Part shown: positions 27,683 to 41,560 of the stretch, piece after piece
Numbering within the stretch: position 1 is the stretch's first letter
How the letters are laid out: each line of letters begins with the position of its first letter
Source: Bidens hawaiensis
Lineage: Eukaryota > Streptophyta > Magnoliopsida > Asterales > Asteraceae
Assembly (NCBI GenBank): GCA_021521415.1
Contig: JAIQDT010002044.1
Span: 310,001-374,000 of the forward strand
Length of the DNA stretch: 64,000 nt
Reading direction: 5' to 3'
The notes under the pieces: model-generated
Seen by the model: the letters and a program-made list of their open reading frames with translations, nothing else
What the model was told of the DNA's origin: nothing
Databases searched by the model: none
Made by a program: the position numbers and the translations under genes

Positions 27683-28473
27683 TGTTGGAATCGATCTGCC
27701 CAAGACACATATTTGAGTTGATGTGGCTAGTACGTTATGATCCAAGTCGGGTCATACCCAACAACAAGTTAGACAAACGCCACGATACTTATTATTAGAT
27801 ATGATCTAAGTAATAAATATCAACACTTATAATATTTGCAATTGTGTGATAAGCAAATTATATGGATAATTTATATATGAGAGGAATATAATTTATTTGG
27901 ATAAATAATAAAATGGTTAAAAGAATAATAACAATTGAGTTTGGGTTTTGGGGGGAAAAACCCCAATGGGGTCGGGCCCTCACTCCAACCCTCTCTCTCT
28001 CTCTCCTTTGTTGTTCTCAAGACCATGCAACCCCTTCCATTTGGAGATCACTTTTTCTTGGGTGAATAGTTTTACAACTTCTCACACACACACAATCCTC
28101 TCTTCTTTCTCTCCATTAGAGCCGAGAACAAGAAGAAGAACAACAACAAAAGGGTTTTGTTCTTGCAAGTGTTAAGGACCCTAGCAACCAAGGTGTTTGT
28201 TGAAGCTCGTTGGGTATACTAGCTTGAGGCTTCATCCATTGGAAGCTAGCCGTTCATATCATTCATTCCCTTTAGTTTTCTGGACTTGAAGGTATGTATG
28301 TTAACACCCTATGGTTGTGTTTTGATAGTGTGATAATCGTATATGGATCCTGGATTGGGTTTAACATAAACGGGTTTATGTGTAATGGTTAACAAGATTT
28401 AAAACTTTATTTCCGCTGCGTTTCCTAAAAAATGGTTTATTTTGGACTTTGATAATCTTACTAACACCCAACA
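27683..28473 (+). repeat. Copia-B 5' LTR
   Basis: 791 bp, TGTTGG...CCAACA; shares long identity with 34960-35763. Confidence 0.93.
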
Positions 28474-28487
28474 ATGGCATCAAGAGC
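28474..28487 (+). other. Copia-B primer-binding site
   Basis: ATGGCATCAAGAGC, a variant of the initiator-tRNA-Met complement TGGTATCAGAGC usual in copia elements. Confidence 0.75.
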
Positions 28488-28489
28488 CG

Positions 28490-30252
28490 CATATACGATT
28501 ACATGCTTCAAAATGGGTTCTAAAGTGCTCGGGTTTGATGGTATTCTTTACCATTTTGGCTGAGAACTTTAGGCCTTTTGGTTGACCCTTGGTTTTTCAA
28601 GTTTGTACCATACATGCATGTGGTAAAAACTGGAAAAATTGGTTATTTGGTTGCCAAACCTTGTTTGGGCTGAATCTATGTTCTTCAGCTCTGGCCGAGA
28701 ACACAATGGTTGGAAACCATGGTTCTCGGTCTGCCGAAGACACCTGAAACCCTGTTCTCGATTGGCCGAGAACTCATGGTTTGGAACCATGAGATTTCGG
28801 TTGACCGAAAACATGTTATCGGTTGGACCGAGAACTAATGGTTGAGAACCATAGTTCTCGGTTGACCGAAAACTAGTTCTCGGTGTTGACCGAGAACAAT
28901 AGGTTCTCGATGGACCAAATTTTTCGGACCGAAAACTCTGAAGCTTTGGTTTTGGCCGAGAACTATGTGTTCTCTGTTTTAGGCCGAGAACTAAGGGTAA
29001 AGGGGAATCATTCTGGTCAAAGGTTGACCTGTTTGGTCAAAGGTTGACCTGATTGTGTTGGATGTTCATAACCTAGCCATTACCTTGTGTATATTGAAGA
29101 GACTTGTTGTGATTTGTTCATTTGTTTGTAATATTATTTATTCGGGTTTGTAATCTATTTATTCTTTCAAATGATTTGTAATAATAAGTAGAATAGTTGT
29201 ATTTCTTTTATTAGACAAAAATGTATTAGGATATATTTTGCAAAAGAATGTGCAACTACAACACCATTTTGGTTGAAGCCCAAGTGGAAGCCCAAATAAA
29301 GAAGAAGGATCACAACTAGAAGTGAACGCTTGAAGCATAAGGATGCAGAGTCAAGTGGGAGTTCACCCGTCTCATACCTTGTGTCATGCTCGTCCCTTAG
29401 GAGAGACCTTATGACACACTGTTTCGGTTAACAAGTGTTGTTAAATTTAGGGTAGCTATGGTTATGAACATGTGATTGCATTTTATGCTTATGTGGTTGA
29501 TTTATGTTTATTGTTTTATCATGTTTGGATGTTAACAATAAAATCGATAACTAGCATAAAAGTGATTCCTTTGAAATTATTAAGTTATAAAATTGGTTTT
29601 ATTAACTATTAATGATTTCAAAATAAAATGGGTTTTATTAAAAGGAGTTTGAAAATTGGTTTTCAAAGGTACCATACATTTGATTGCATGCAAATGGAAG
29701 GTACATTAAATAGTTTTCCAATCTAGAATTTTGAAAACTTAAATCCCTTTTTAAAATAAGTTGAACACCATCCTTTTATACGACACTCGAGTCACTTGGA
29801 GACTTGATGTGGGATAAAGTTCACCTAACCACATTTAATTAAACTTGTGATCTTGAGGTGAATTTACAATACTTGTGGGATAAAGGTCACCTAACCACTT
29901 GTATGTGTAAACTCACACGTGTGTATAAGTATGACGACTTGATTTGGAAACCATGTGAATAGGGTCACCGAAGCATGGTTTACAAAGGAGTTGATGGGAT
30001 TAAACATGCCAACTAAACATATTATGTTTAACCGATCCCATAAAACTAGAAGTTGCAAATGGTTGCAATTGTCAAACGTTGACTACCTTGTTAATTTGAA
30101 TATGGGATAAAGGTCACCTAACTACTATTTGAATGAAATGTTGGGTTCTAGATTTTAATCAATAATTGTCTTGGAGACATTAAAGGGTATTAACTATTAA
30201 AATTTATTGATATCGAAAATACTAAATTGAACTTTGTTAAATTCTTTTATAG
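28490..30252 (+). other. Copia-B untranslated leader
   Basis: No ORF of interest. 28690-28990 is a loose tandem of GGCCGAGAAC / GGTTCTCGGT motifs, and 29810-30130 repeats GGGATAAAGGTCACCTAAC at least three times. Confidence 0.65.
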
Positions 30253-33200
30253 ATGGCCGCAAACAATCCACAGAACACTATTATCCCACCCGTGCATAAC
30301 TTATCACTAAGATCTATTCTGGATAAGGATCGTCTAAACTATAATAATTTCATAGACTGGTATCGAAACTTGAGAATTGTTCTCAAGCAAGAGAAGAAGT
30401 CCTACATTTTGGACGATCCTATTCCCGATGAACCCGATGTCAACAATTTGGATGCCTATGCGGATTGGTTGAAATAAACTGAGGATTCGATGCAAGTTTC
30501 TTGCCTCATGTTGGGAACAATGATTCCCGAGATCCAAAAGGATTTCGAGAATCATGGGGCGTATGACATGATAACCCAGCTTAAGGAAATATTCCTTACA
30601 CAAGAAAGGGTGGAGCGCTTCGAAACGGTTCGAGCACTTCATGCATGTCATATGGAAGAAACCCAATATGTCTCATCTTATGTGCTTAAGATGAAAAGCC
30701 ACATTGATCGGATTGAACGGCTTATTTGTCCCGTCTCAAAAGAGTTAGCCACGGATTTGATCCTAAATGGCTTAACTAAAAGGTTTGAGAAATTCGTTAT
30801 GAATTACAACATGAACGGATGGGACAAAAGCATTGGTGAGCTTCACGCAATGCTTAAGACAGCCGAAGCCGGCATGGGTAAAATGGTTTTACCCATTCTT
30901 GCGATCAATGAGGGTGGCTTAAAGAAGAGGCATCACCCGGAACCAAAGGCAAAGGTTGCCGTTGGTAAGGTGCAAGACAAGAATGGGTTCAAGGGAAAGG
31001 CAAATGCGGAAACCAAACCTAAGAAGCTAAAGGTTAGCGCTGAGGATCCGTGCTTTGGTTGTGGAGAGATAGGTCACTGGATGAGAAACTGTCCGACCTA
31101 TCTCAAGGAGTTGAAAGCTAAGAGGGATGCGGGGCAAACCTCAGGTACAACTTTCATGATCTATATTGATCTAAATATTATTTCTTCTAACACGTGGGTA
31201 TTAGATACCGGATGTGGAACTCATATATGCAATTCATTGCAGGAGTTCAAAAGAAAAAATGATTTCAAGAAAGGAGATATTAGTCTCTTCATGGGCAATG
31301 GAGCAAAGGTTGACGTCCAAGCCCGGCGAGATTATGTTTTGAAGCTTCTAAATGGTTTGGAAGTTATTTTGAAAAACATTCTATATTCTCCTAGTTTGAC
31401 TAGGAATATTATCTCCGTTTCTGTATTAAGACAATTTGGTTTTGATTTGAAGTTTGTTGACAATGGTATTTATGTTTTCATGAATAATGTCTTTTATTTT
31501 AAAGCAATGTTGTCTAATGGCAATTATGAATTAGTTCATGATAATACATCTATTGATAACTCGTTGTACCAAGCTAACACCAAAAGACTCAAATTGGATT
31601 TGAGTGAAACTTTTCTTTGGCATTGTCGCCTTGGTCACATAAACAAGGATCACATTAATACACTTCAAAAGAATGGTCTTTTGGAAGCGAATGATGATTC
31701 ATTTGATAAATGTGAATCTTGTTTATTGGGGAAAATGACCAAGGAGCCCTTTAGTGGAACTAATGAAAGGACAAAAGACTTATTAGGTATCATACATTCG
31801 GATGTATTTGGTCCTTTTAAGACAATGACAAGGAATGGTGAAAGATACTTCATTACCTTTACCGACGATTATAGTCGCTATGGGTACGTGTTCTTGTTAA
31901 GACATAAAGACGAAGCCTTTGAAATGTTCAAAGTCTTCCCAAAATGAAGTACAAAATCAACTCAACAAAACAATCAAAGTACTGCGTTCCGATAGAGGAG
32001 GTGAATACCTCAATGATGCGTTTCTAGATCATCTTAGGAGTTGTGGGATTGTCTCACAAATTACTCCACCCGGAACACCGCAACACAATGGTTTTTCCGA
32101 AAGGAGGAATCGAACTTTAGTGGATATGGTTCGATCCATGATGGCTAGAAGCACATTACCTCTATCATTTTGGGGTTTTGCTTTGATCTCTACTGCCCGT
32201 ATTTTAAATATGGCACCAACCAAGAAAGTGGATAGGACGCCTTTTGAAATATGGCATGGAAGGTTTCCATTATTATCATATTTAAAGGTATGGGGTTGTG
32301 AGGCCTATGTCAAATACAACACCCAAAACAAGATCGAAAACCGATCCACTAAGTGTATCTTTGTAGGATATCCCAAAGATTTGATGGGGTATTATTTCTA
32401 CAGTCCAAACGAGCATAAAGTGTTTATAGCTTGAAAGGCTGAGTTCTTGGAAAGAAGGTTCCTTATGGAAGGAACTGATAGAACTGTGGAACTCGAGGAG
32501 GATCGAGAACCACAAGACGATACACGTTTGGTTGACACTAGCAATCAACAAGAGGTTGTTGATAATGATCAAATGGTCGATCAAAACACACAAAACGTTC
32601 ACAAATCTAGTATAATTAGCACCCCACCTGAAAGATATGGATTTTTCATGAATGGATGCTACGTGGTAGATTCTGATGAACCCACCACATACCGAGATGC
32701 AATGTCACAATCTGATTGTGATAAATGGCTGGAAGCCATGAACTTGGAGATGCAATCCATGCATGATAACCAAGTATGGGACTTGGTTTTACCACCTCTT
32801 AATTCCAAACTGGTTGGAAGTAAGTGGGTTTTCAAGAAGTAAGCTGATATGCATGGAAACTTAGATACTTACAAAGCTAGACTTGTAGCAAAGGGTTTCA
32901 CTCAAACTCAAGGGGTTGATTATGATGAAACTTTCTCGCCCGTGGCGATGCTAAAGTCTATAAGGATATTATTTGCCATAGCCGCATATTATGACTATGA
33001 GATATGGCAAATGGATGTCAAAACTGCTTTTCTAAATGGGCATCTTGAGGAAGATATCTATATGGTTCATCCTGAAGGTTTTGTTGGTCCACAACATCCT
33101 AATAAACTATGCATGTTAAAGAAGTCAATCTATGGATTGAATCAAGCATCTAGAAGTTGGAATCACCGTTTTGATGATGAAGTTAAGAAATTTGAATTCA

Positions 33201-34260
33201 TCAAAAACGCTGATGAAGCTTGTGTGTATAAGAAGACTAGTGGGAGCATCATTACTTTTCTGGTATTATATGTCGATGACATACTACTATTTGGAAATAA
33301 CATTCCAACCTTGGAAGGTATAAAAGCCTGGCTTGGAAATTGCTTTTCCATCAAGGATCTTGGTGAAGCCGCCTATATTCTGGGAATAAGGATCTATAGG
33401 GATAGATCAAGGCGGTTGATAGGTTTGAATCAAAGTGCATACATTGACAAAATCTTGAAAAGGTTCAAGATGGAAAACTCTAAGAAAGGTTTGGTACCTA
33501 TTCAAAGAGGAACAATATTGAGTGCTTCTCAATGTCCAAGCTCAAAGGTTGAGCAAGACGGAATGAATGGAATCCCATATGCGTCTGCTATAGGATCCAT
33601 CATGTATGCCATGATATGCACTAGACCGGATGTGTCATGCGCTTTGAGCATGACAAGTAGATACCAACAAAATCGGGGAACTAGCCATTGGATGGCAGTT
33701 AAGTTCATATTGAAATACCTTAGGAGGACTAAGGATATGTTTCTAATATATGGCTCTGGTGAGGAGGAACTCGTCGTAAAAGGTTACACGGATGCGAGTT
33801 TCCAAACTGATCGAGATGATTCTCGATCACAATCGAGATATGTCTTCGTTCTAAATGGTGGTGCTGTCTCTTGGAAGAGAGCAAAACAAGACGTGGTAGC
33901 CTTGTCCACCACTGAATCAGAATACATCGTCGCCTCCTTGGCAGCTCAAGAAGCTGCGTGGATTAGAAAGTTCATTGCCGACCTAGGGGTAGTCCGTACC
34001 ATTCAGGACCCTCTAGAAATATTTTATGACAATGAGGGTGTAATTTCTCAAATCAAGGAACCCCGTGCACATCAAAAGACTAGGCACATTGAGCGAGATT
34101 CAACTACATAAGGGATGAAGTTGAAAAAGGAAAGATATGTATTTGCAAAGTTCACACTGATCAAAATATTGCGGATCCACTCACGAAGCTCCTTGAAATG
34201 CCGAAGCATGAGGGTCATACTTGTGCCTTAGGACTTCGATATTCTAGTGATTGGTTTTGA
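30253..34260 (+). pseudogene. gag-pol: Copia-B gag-pol polyprotein, multiple stops
   Basis: Gag starts at 30253 and meets a stop at 30475; similarity resumes in frame at once. The knuckle CFGCGEIGHWMRNC is near 31050. The protease has WVLDTGCGTHIC at about 31195. GAG-pre-integrase has WHCRLGHINKDHI at about 31620. Integrase has HSDVFGPF, RSDRGGEY and GFSERRNRTLVDM (31795-32125), with a frameshift at about 31945. RT has YKARLVAKGFTQTQGVDYDE, WQMDVKTAFLNGHL, IYGLNQASRSWN and VLYVDDILLFG (32870-33290). RNase H has GYTDASFQTDRDDSRS and STTESEYIVASLAAQEAAW (33780-33960), ending at about 34260 after a frameshift near 34095. Stops at 32432 and 32840 also occur. RT clade features point to Angela/Tork. 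Confidence 0.93.
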
Positions 34261-34959
34261 TCAAAATTTTATATTTGGATATCGGAACAATTTTATTATA
34301 ACTCAATCATATGGTTTTGGTTATGGTCATGTTCTTGAGTTATGTTCCATTTTAGCATGTTTAAATCCGTGAATAATTTGATTATTCTAAACGTCTGTAG
34401 TCAATCATAGTTGTGGGAACAAATTTGAAAGTAAGACCATTATGAATATAGCAAAGGGTTTGCTGCCAAGGTTCATAGATATTTATGGGATAAATATTGG
34501 ACTGACCCGCCCTCAATTTTACTGCATGGAATCCTTGTGATTTGTGATCATAAGTAAATTTGAGTAAAGGCGAACATCATAGTATCCTCCGACCTGAGAT
34601 ACATATTGGGCCTTGATATTCACCGACTATTATACTTTGACTTAGTTCTTTGTTGCTCTGAAATATGGCAGTACATAAGGCTAAGCTCAAGTATAGTACA
34701 AGGTGATAGTGAGAGACGTATGTAGTCAATAGAGGATTTGTCTCTCTTATTCGTTGAGAGTTAAATGTCTAAGGCCTGATGAGTTAAATCAACAGAGAAT
34801 GATCACTCTATGTCTCTGGATTTAACATGACATTTGAGACAAAAGGATAAATGATAGTTTCACCTAAATCATTTCAAGTTAGGGACTTGATGGGATAGTA
34901 AACCATTGTTAGGCAGTATTTGCTATTTGCATCAATCCTCTATGTATCTTGTGCGAGAT

Positions 34960-35763
34960 TGTTGGAATCAATCTTCCCAAGACACATATTTAAGTTGATG
35001 TGGCTAGTACGTTATGATCCAAGTCGGGTCATACCCAATAACAAGCTAGACAAACGCCACGATACTTATTATTAGATATGATCAAAGTAATAAATATCAA
35101 CACTTATAATATTTGGAAAATGGGTTTTCTAAATATTTGCAATTGTGTGATAAGTAAATTATATGGATAATTTATATATGAGAGAAATATTATTTATTTG
35201 GATAAATAATAAAATGGTTAAAAGAATAATAACAATTGAGTTTGGGTTTTTGGGGGGAAACCCCAAAGGGGTCGGCCACTCACTCCAACCCTCTCTCTCT
35301 CCTTTGTTGTTCTCAAGACCATGCAACCCCTTCCATTGGGAGATCACTTTTTCTTGGGTGAATAGTTTTACACCTTTTCACACACGCACAATCCTCTCTT
35401 CTTTCTCTCCATTAGAGACGAGAAAAAGAAGAAGAACAAAAGGGTTTTATTCTTGCAAGTGTTAAGGACCCTAGCAATCAATGTGTTTGTTGAAGCTCGT
35501 TGGGTAAACTAGCTTGAGGTTTCCTCCATTAGAAGCTAGCCGTTCATATCATTCATTCCCTTCGGTTTTCTGGACTTGAAGGTATGTATGTTAACACCCT
35601 ATGGTTGTGTTTTGATAGTGTGATAATCGTATATGGATCCTGGATTGGGTTTAACATAAACGGGTTTATGTGTAATGGTTAACAAGATTTAAAACTTTAT
35701 TTCCGCTGCGTTTCCTAATAAATGGTTTATTTTGGACTTTGATAATCTTGCTAAAACCCAACA
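34960..35763 (+). repeat. Copia-B 3' LTR
   Basis: 804 bp copy of 27683-28473, followed by the CCAAT duplication. Confidence 0.93.
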
Positions 35764-35768
35764 CCAAT

Positions 35769-37815
35769 GATGTTGTTAGTGGGATGATTTTGATGTATGG
35801 GCATCTGAGGAATATCATCGACAATGGTGACAGGCTCTGCTTGAAGATTTACAGACAAGTTCTCTATGTGATGGAAAATGCGAGGAGCATTAACAAGGAC
35901 ATCAGTGGCTGATAGAATTGAGCCAGGTTGATCCACTAGATGTTCTTGAGCAATTTGTGCATCCCAGAGATCTTCACCATATGGAACAACAATGGCATTG
36001 ATGGGAGTTGATGCGGTGTTGCAGAATCACCGGCAGCAGGTCCTTCGATGGCAACAACAGCTTGAACTATTTCTTCTTGAGAGGGAGGTGTGGCGACAGA
36101 TTCTACCATGCTTGGAGTTGCTTGTAGGTCTACCGCGGGTTCAGTCTGGTGTTATTCCACATTGTCGGCAGACTGAAATAAGTCATTTGAATCAGTATCA
36201 GATACATCTTCAACTTCAAACATATCAGTTGAATCAGTAGTTTGAGGAGCAGGATTGTTAACAACTTGATTATTTTCTGGCAGGGGATCAGGTGGTGGTG
36301 CAACATGTGGTACTATTCTGTTGGAAGGCTCAGTAGGTAGACATACTTTAGAAAAACTGTTGATAATGGAATGCATCAAAAGAGGCTCGGGTAAAGAAGA
36401 TGGAACTTGAGTAGTTGTCGGTGGTGGAGTATACAATATGCCCCGAAATTGTTTGAACAAGTAATCACAGTCAAACAACCAATATGGTCTCGTGCGAGTA
36501 TCAGTGGTGTTAAGCTCTTGCCAGTCAACATTAAATGATTCTAGAATCAGCTTGGTCTTCTTATTGTAGACACAATAAGCGGTTTTGTTAGCAGCATAAC
36601 CAACAAAATAACATTCATCTGCCTTTTTAGCAAATTTTGGATCAGGATGAGCTCCAGTATGGAGCACGGTGCATGGACATCCAAAAGTCTTAAAATAGTT
36701 GACTTGCGGCTTTGTATGTAGTAGACTTCATATTGAGTCTTCTTCAAGCGCTTGTTGATGATCACACGATTTTGAATGATGCAAGCAACATTGATTGCTT
36801 CACCCCGGAAGAACAAAGGAAGTTTGGAGTCAACCAACATTGTCCTAGCAGCTTCAATCAGTGATCGATTACGACATTCAACTACCCCATTTTTTTGCGG
36901 AGTATATGGAGCACTGAAGTGGCGGTCTATTCCATTTGAACTACAAAAGTCATCTACAGTTCGGTTGCAAAACTTTGTCGCATTGTCGCTTCTTATACAT
37001 TTCACCTTCATTCTTGTCTGCCTCTCCACGAGTGTAATGAACTTGATAAAAAACTGAGAGGCTTCATCCTTGTGCCCTAAAAGGAAAGTCCAGCTGAAAC
37101 GAGAACAGTCATCAGTAATCACAAGACAATGGGCTTTTCGGTCGATTGCAAATGGATGGATAGGACCAAACAAATCCATATGCAACAGCTGAAGAATGGA
37201 ATCTATGGAGTTAATCGTCTTGGGCTTGTGAGGGAGCTTGTGTTGCTTGCGTTTTGAGCACGAAAGAAATTAATGCAAGAGAAAGATTTGACATGCAATC
37301 CTCTCACATGCTCACCTTTGACCAATTTGTTTAAGTTTTTGAAATTTACATGGGCAAGAAGTTTATGCCATAGAGATGAGTCGTTCTCTGAGGCCTTAGA
37401 TATTAAACATGAAGTAGTCCTACGTGAGTAAGAGTTATTCATATCCAATATATAAGCATCATTATGCGTCAGAGTATGCATCAAAATCCATTCTTCTGGG
37501 ACTTTGAAACCTGGTTTGAGAATCAAACATTCATTCTCAGTAAATAATGTGGAGTACTGTCGATTACAAATTTGTGAGACACTTAGCAGATTGTGAGTTA
37601 ATTGCTCCACCAAATTAACATCATCAAACGTCAGGATCCCATTTGACACTCTTCCACATTTTCTGATGTTGCCTCCCATGTCTCCAGCGAAAGAAACATG
37701 TCCACCATTAAACGGTCTAACGTCAAACAGCAAGGACTTGTCTCTCATCATGTGTTGGGTACAGCCATTGTCCAAGTACCAAATACTATTGACAGACCTT
37801 CTTAACTAACCCTAC
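35769..37815 (-). pseudogene. pol: Copia-A protease - integrase region
   Basis: Minus strand from about 37790: the protease motif reads WYLDNGCTQHM, i.e. the Ser/Thr after the catalytic Asp is Asn. It is followed by GAG-pre-integrase (SSLWHKLLAHVNFKNLNKL, about 37380). Integrase follows with MDLFGPI, CIRSDNATKFCN and KNGVVECRNRSLIEAARTML (37180-36840), keeping the D, D and E of the triad, then FVGYAANKTAYCVYNKK (about 36600). Frameshifts at about 37190 and 36690 break it. The tail after integrase is Pro/Ser-rich. The reading is cut by the Copia-B insertion at 35764. Confidence 0.88.
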
Positions 37816-37828
37816 ACACATTAGCAAA

Positions 37829-40800
37829 CTAATTAGACATGGTTTCCCGAGACTTAGTTGTCTCGGGAAGGTTTACCACAAATTTACCATCTTTTATTGT
37901 CGTGTCATCAATTATGAAGTTTTGGGAAGTGTCAGAATCAGAAGAACAGCCTTTAGGAATCCATTCACGTGAAGGTTTCCTGGTTTTGGAAGATTTTCTT
38001 GACTGTCTTCTTCTTGGTTTCAAAACAAAATACTCAGATTTTTCAATCTTTGGGTTCTTTTTCTTGTTTCTTTTTGGTAAATTCCTTGACTTTTCTATCT
38101 TGGAATTCCTTTTCGCTCTTTCCTTTTTGGTTATCCAAAAAGGCGGTTTACTGGTTTTCCTATTCTTGGATCTCACATCCATTTCACTGGTATAACTATC
38201 AGATTGATCATTTCTTGTTCTTGAGTTTGGTGTAGCTCTGGAACGGAATTGATTAAACTGATTGTTCTTTCTCGTTGCCTTCTATGCCAGTTCTTGCAGT
38301 GCCTTGCAAGGTGAGATGGGTTACCACAAACATAACAAAGTATCTTTCTGTTATCCGTATAGAACTCGTCAGAGCTATGATACATTGGTTGTGGTGAATA
38401 AGGTGATGCTTGGAAAGGAACAAACAAGTTTTCTGATCTATAACCCCGATCATCAAAAACATTTGAGTATAATGAATTTACATAATCTTGTGGATGATAA
38501 CCATAATAGTTATAATAAAAAATGATTGTATAGTTGAGGATGATAAGCTTGATTAGTTTATTGGTAAAAAATGTTTCTATGTTGGGGTACATATTTACTT
38601 GAAGTACTAGGTTTTTTATTTTCAAAACAATTTTCTTTAATTTTATTTCCCTCTACTTTACCATCACTTGATGAACAACTAGATATGTTTGTCTCAACAC
38701 ACACCTTTTCTTGACATTTTTGTAATTAATAATCTCATCAAAAACAGTTTCACAATCACTATCAGAAGTAGAAACATCATTTTCATTCACATCATTAAGA
38801 GAAGTGCCAACATCAACACTCTCGCAAAGTACATGATTGTTCAAAATGTTTTTCAAAGTATAATTATTACAGACCATGTTAACAACAGATGGTTTTAGAT
38901 TCACACTTGAATCAAAAAATGAATTTAAAATCTTTTTATCTCCATAACCCTTGTTCGTTTCGACACAATAACTTTCTTCTACACGACCTGCCGAAGAAGA
39001 TGAACTACCATTAGGACTAATTGATGGAAGAATTGGATCAATGGTCTTGGGGACAGCAGGAGTAAATTTCTTTTGTTTTGGCATGTGTCCAATACCATAG
39101 ACCATTTATCCTCAGGTGGGGAATTGAAACTAAAGTGAGGAAGACTAGTATAATTCTCATTGAAATGAGGTGGAATATCAGTATTATCATAGCCTATTCT
39201 AGTCTTTTGTCTCACCCCAATATGCGCCCCAATTATTCCATTAAGCTTATCAGAACCTAACTTAAATTTGTCAATGGCTATTTTCCTTTGTGCTAAATCT
39301 AAGTATAATTTGTCAGTTTTAGCATTTAACTCAACAACACGTCTTTCGTGATGTTCAACTAGTTTTTCAGCTTGGAAAAGTTTTTTGGTAAGCTTAGCCA
39401 TATAATTATTATGAGTTTTAATCCTAGTGGCACAAATTTTTTCAGCTTTCCTAATATCATCATTATGACATCTAAGGATAAGAATTTCATCTATAATGAC
39501 ATCATTATGAGTTCTAAAGTACATAACTCTATCAATACAAACTTGTGAGAAAGGTTTGTGTACCTCGGGAATGATAGAGGTAGGTGCAGGTATTTCAACA
39601 GCAGGGCTTGATGAGGTGCTTGCTTCATTGGAGAAGGCCATTCCAGCAAAGGTTAGAGGATTCTTCAGCTCTTCAAATTGGTCATCCTCCCAATCCGGTT
39701 GAGTTGCTTCAGATGTTCTTGTAATCATAGCCTTTGAGTTCGGCTCGAAGTTTCCCTTCAATGAGATTCGTTGACCAATTCTAGGGATTCTTGACTTCGA
39801 GGAGTAACTTGGAACGTGCTTCTTGTCATTTCTTTTAGCACCCTCATTGTCAGACATCTCGGTGATCTTGATGTCATTAACTGCCATTGGTGGATTGGTG
39901 CATTCTCTTGCAAAGTGACCTGATTCATTGCAGTTGTAGCAACGCAACTTGTCTTTCTCAAACCCAATGTTCTTCACGTCAGAATCTCTAAAATTGTTCT
40001 TCTAATACTTTTTCATGAAGTTAGAAGCTTGTTGAACAGCCATGGCCATCTGGTACTTGATGTCCATTTTCTTGAGATCCTTCTTGTTGATCTCGAAAAG
40101 GGGAAACAACTTTCCTTGTAATAACTCCTCATGGCTTGCCACAAAGGCATGGAATAGTGTCACATTGGAGTCATCAGAAGAAATGGTTTGAGGAGAAGAT
40201 TGAGCTTGATTACTTGTTGGTTTCTTAATCCCACGAGCCTTTAAGGCTTGTGCAACGACTTTGTCAACGACATCTTGTAATGAGCTTGAACTGGGTGGTG
40301 CTTGAGGTGCAACAGTGGCCATGAAGGCAGAATTAGCAGTGTGAACAGCAGGGTGTGCTTGACTCAGAAATGATGTGTTTATACCTGATCCAGCAGATAT
40401 CGCGGCTTGATTAAGAGAACTGATATGACTACCCATCCTTAATTTATCATCCATCTCAAATGACTTAATAATGGAAGTCAAGTCAGCAAGGGTGGTAATT
40501 TGAAGGTTAGTGGTTCTCTTGATTGTGATAACACTACTGTTCAAGGCATATAGAAGGGAGTTAAGCAACTTGTCATTGATTTCAATTTGGTCATAGTCAA
40601 TTCCAGAACTCTTGATCTTAGTAATCAACATTTCAAATCTATGAATGAGGTTAGCAACTGATTCTCCTTATACATGATTGAATATGTTGAATTCACCCTT
40701 CAGCATTCCCTTCTTGTTGTTTTGCTTCTCAATGTTTCCTTCAAATTTGCTTACCAAAGCATCCCAAAGACCTTTAGTCATGGTGTGATCTCTCAAAGAT

Positions 40801-41042
40801 TGTGCAATTTCACATGTGAGGCAAACACTGAGAACACCAAAGGCCTTTTGATCATCACTAAACATCTTCCTATCAATATCATCATAAGAAGTTGTGAGCT
40901 TAGGAACTAGGCCATCAGCAGTGGTAGTTGTAGGATTGTATGGACCTTGGTCAAGGGGTCTAAAAAGAATATAATAAAGAATTCTAATGTAGTTATTAAA
41001 CCACCATTTGAATTCTTCGAAGTCATTGTCCCAATTCATCAA
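37829..41042 (-). pseudogene. gag: Copia-A gag, large Sirevirus-type, broken
   Basis: In minus order: 41042-40668 with LGPYNPTT-like and GLWDALVSKFEGN (UBN2-type gag core), a stop, then 40631-40002 (IEINDKLLNSLLYALN, SFEMDDKLRM). A zinc knuckle CYNCNESGHFAREC lies at 39945-39900, then a coiled region (39600-39250), and a second knuckle-like CYVCGNPSHLARHC near 38310. The basic linker is rich in Lys/Arg (38180-37990). A gag of this size with two knuckles fits Sireviruses. Stops or shifts occur at about 40668, 40002, 38980, 38650 and 38180. Confidence 0.82.
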
Positions 41043-41099
41043 CTTTGGAGGCTAATTAGTAGTTCCGGCCTCGTTCTCAAACAACAAGTAACTCTTCAC

Positions 41100-41560
41100 A
41101 GCTTCGTTTCTAACTTATTCACTTGTATTAGCCATTGCTTATAAAAACTCAGGATGAAACATAGACTAACTGATTGTGTTGAAAAACACAAGTGCAGAAT
41201 AATCAAATGCAATGTATTCGAATGCAAATTAATCGAATGGAGAGTAGCTTCAGTGATAATAGTTAAGTAAAAAGTAATCGAATGGCTCACTAATCTAATC
41301 GAATAGATTAGTCTAATCAAATAAGACTCTAGTCGAATCGAAATGTCTAATCTAATCGAATGGCAATTCAATTTGATTAGGTTCTGATTCGATTAGAATG
41401 GAATCCGAATTCGACTACTTCTGTTATTCGATTAGATCACTTTGGATTCGATTAGAACTAGCAACTCGATTCGATCAATTTGAAATCGAGTAGAATAGGG
41501 ATTCAATTACTATCCACACTCGATTCCAATAGGTTCTGATTCCATTATAACTATTCTTGT
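41100..41560. repeat. Copia-A leader with degenerate GATTCGATTAGA motif cluster
   Basis: The motif ATTCGATTAGA and its complement (TCTAATCGAAT) recur many times between 41200 and 41550 in the untranslated leader upstream of gag. No exact period. Confidence 0.55.

Larger units (their letters stand above)
27683..35763 (+). mobile_element. Copia-B: complete Angela/Tork-like Ty1/copia element
   Basis: LTRs 27683-28473 and 34960-35763 (TGTTGGAATC...CCCAACA), duplication CCAAT at 27678-27682 and 35764-35768, PBS directly after the left LTR. Gag-pol is in plus orientation over 30253-34260 with several stops. A long 1.8-kb leader precedes gag and about 700 bp of non-coding DNA follows pol. The LTRs differ by several substitutions and indels (for example about 20 extra bases near 35115 in the right copy), so it is older than T1 or T2. 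It splits Copia-A pol. Confidence 0.93.
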
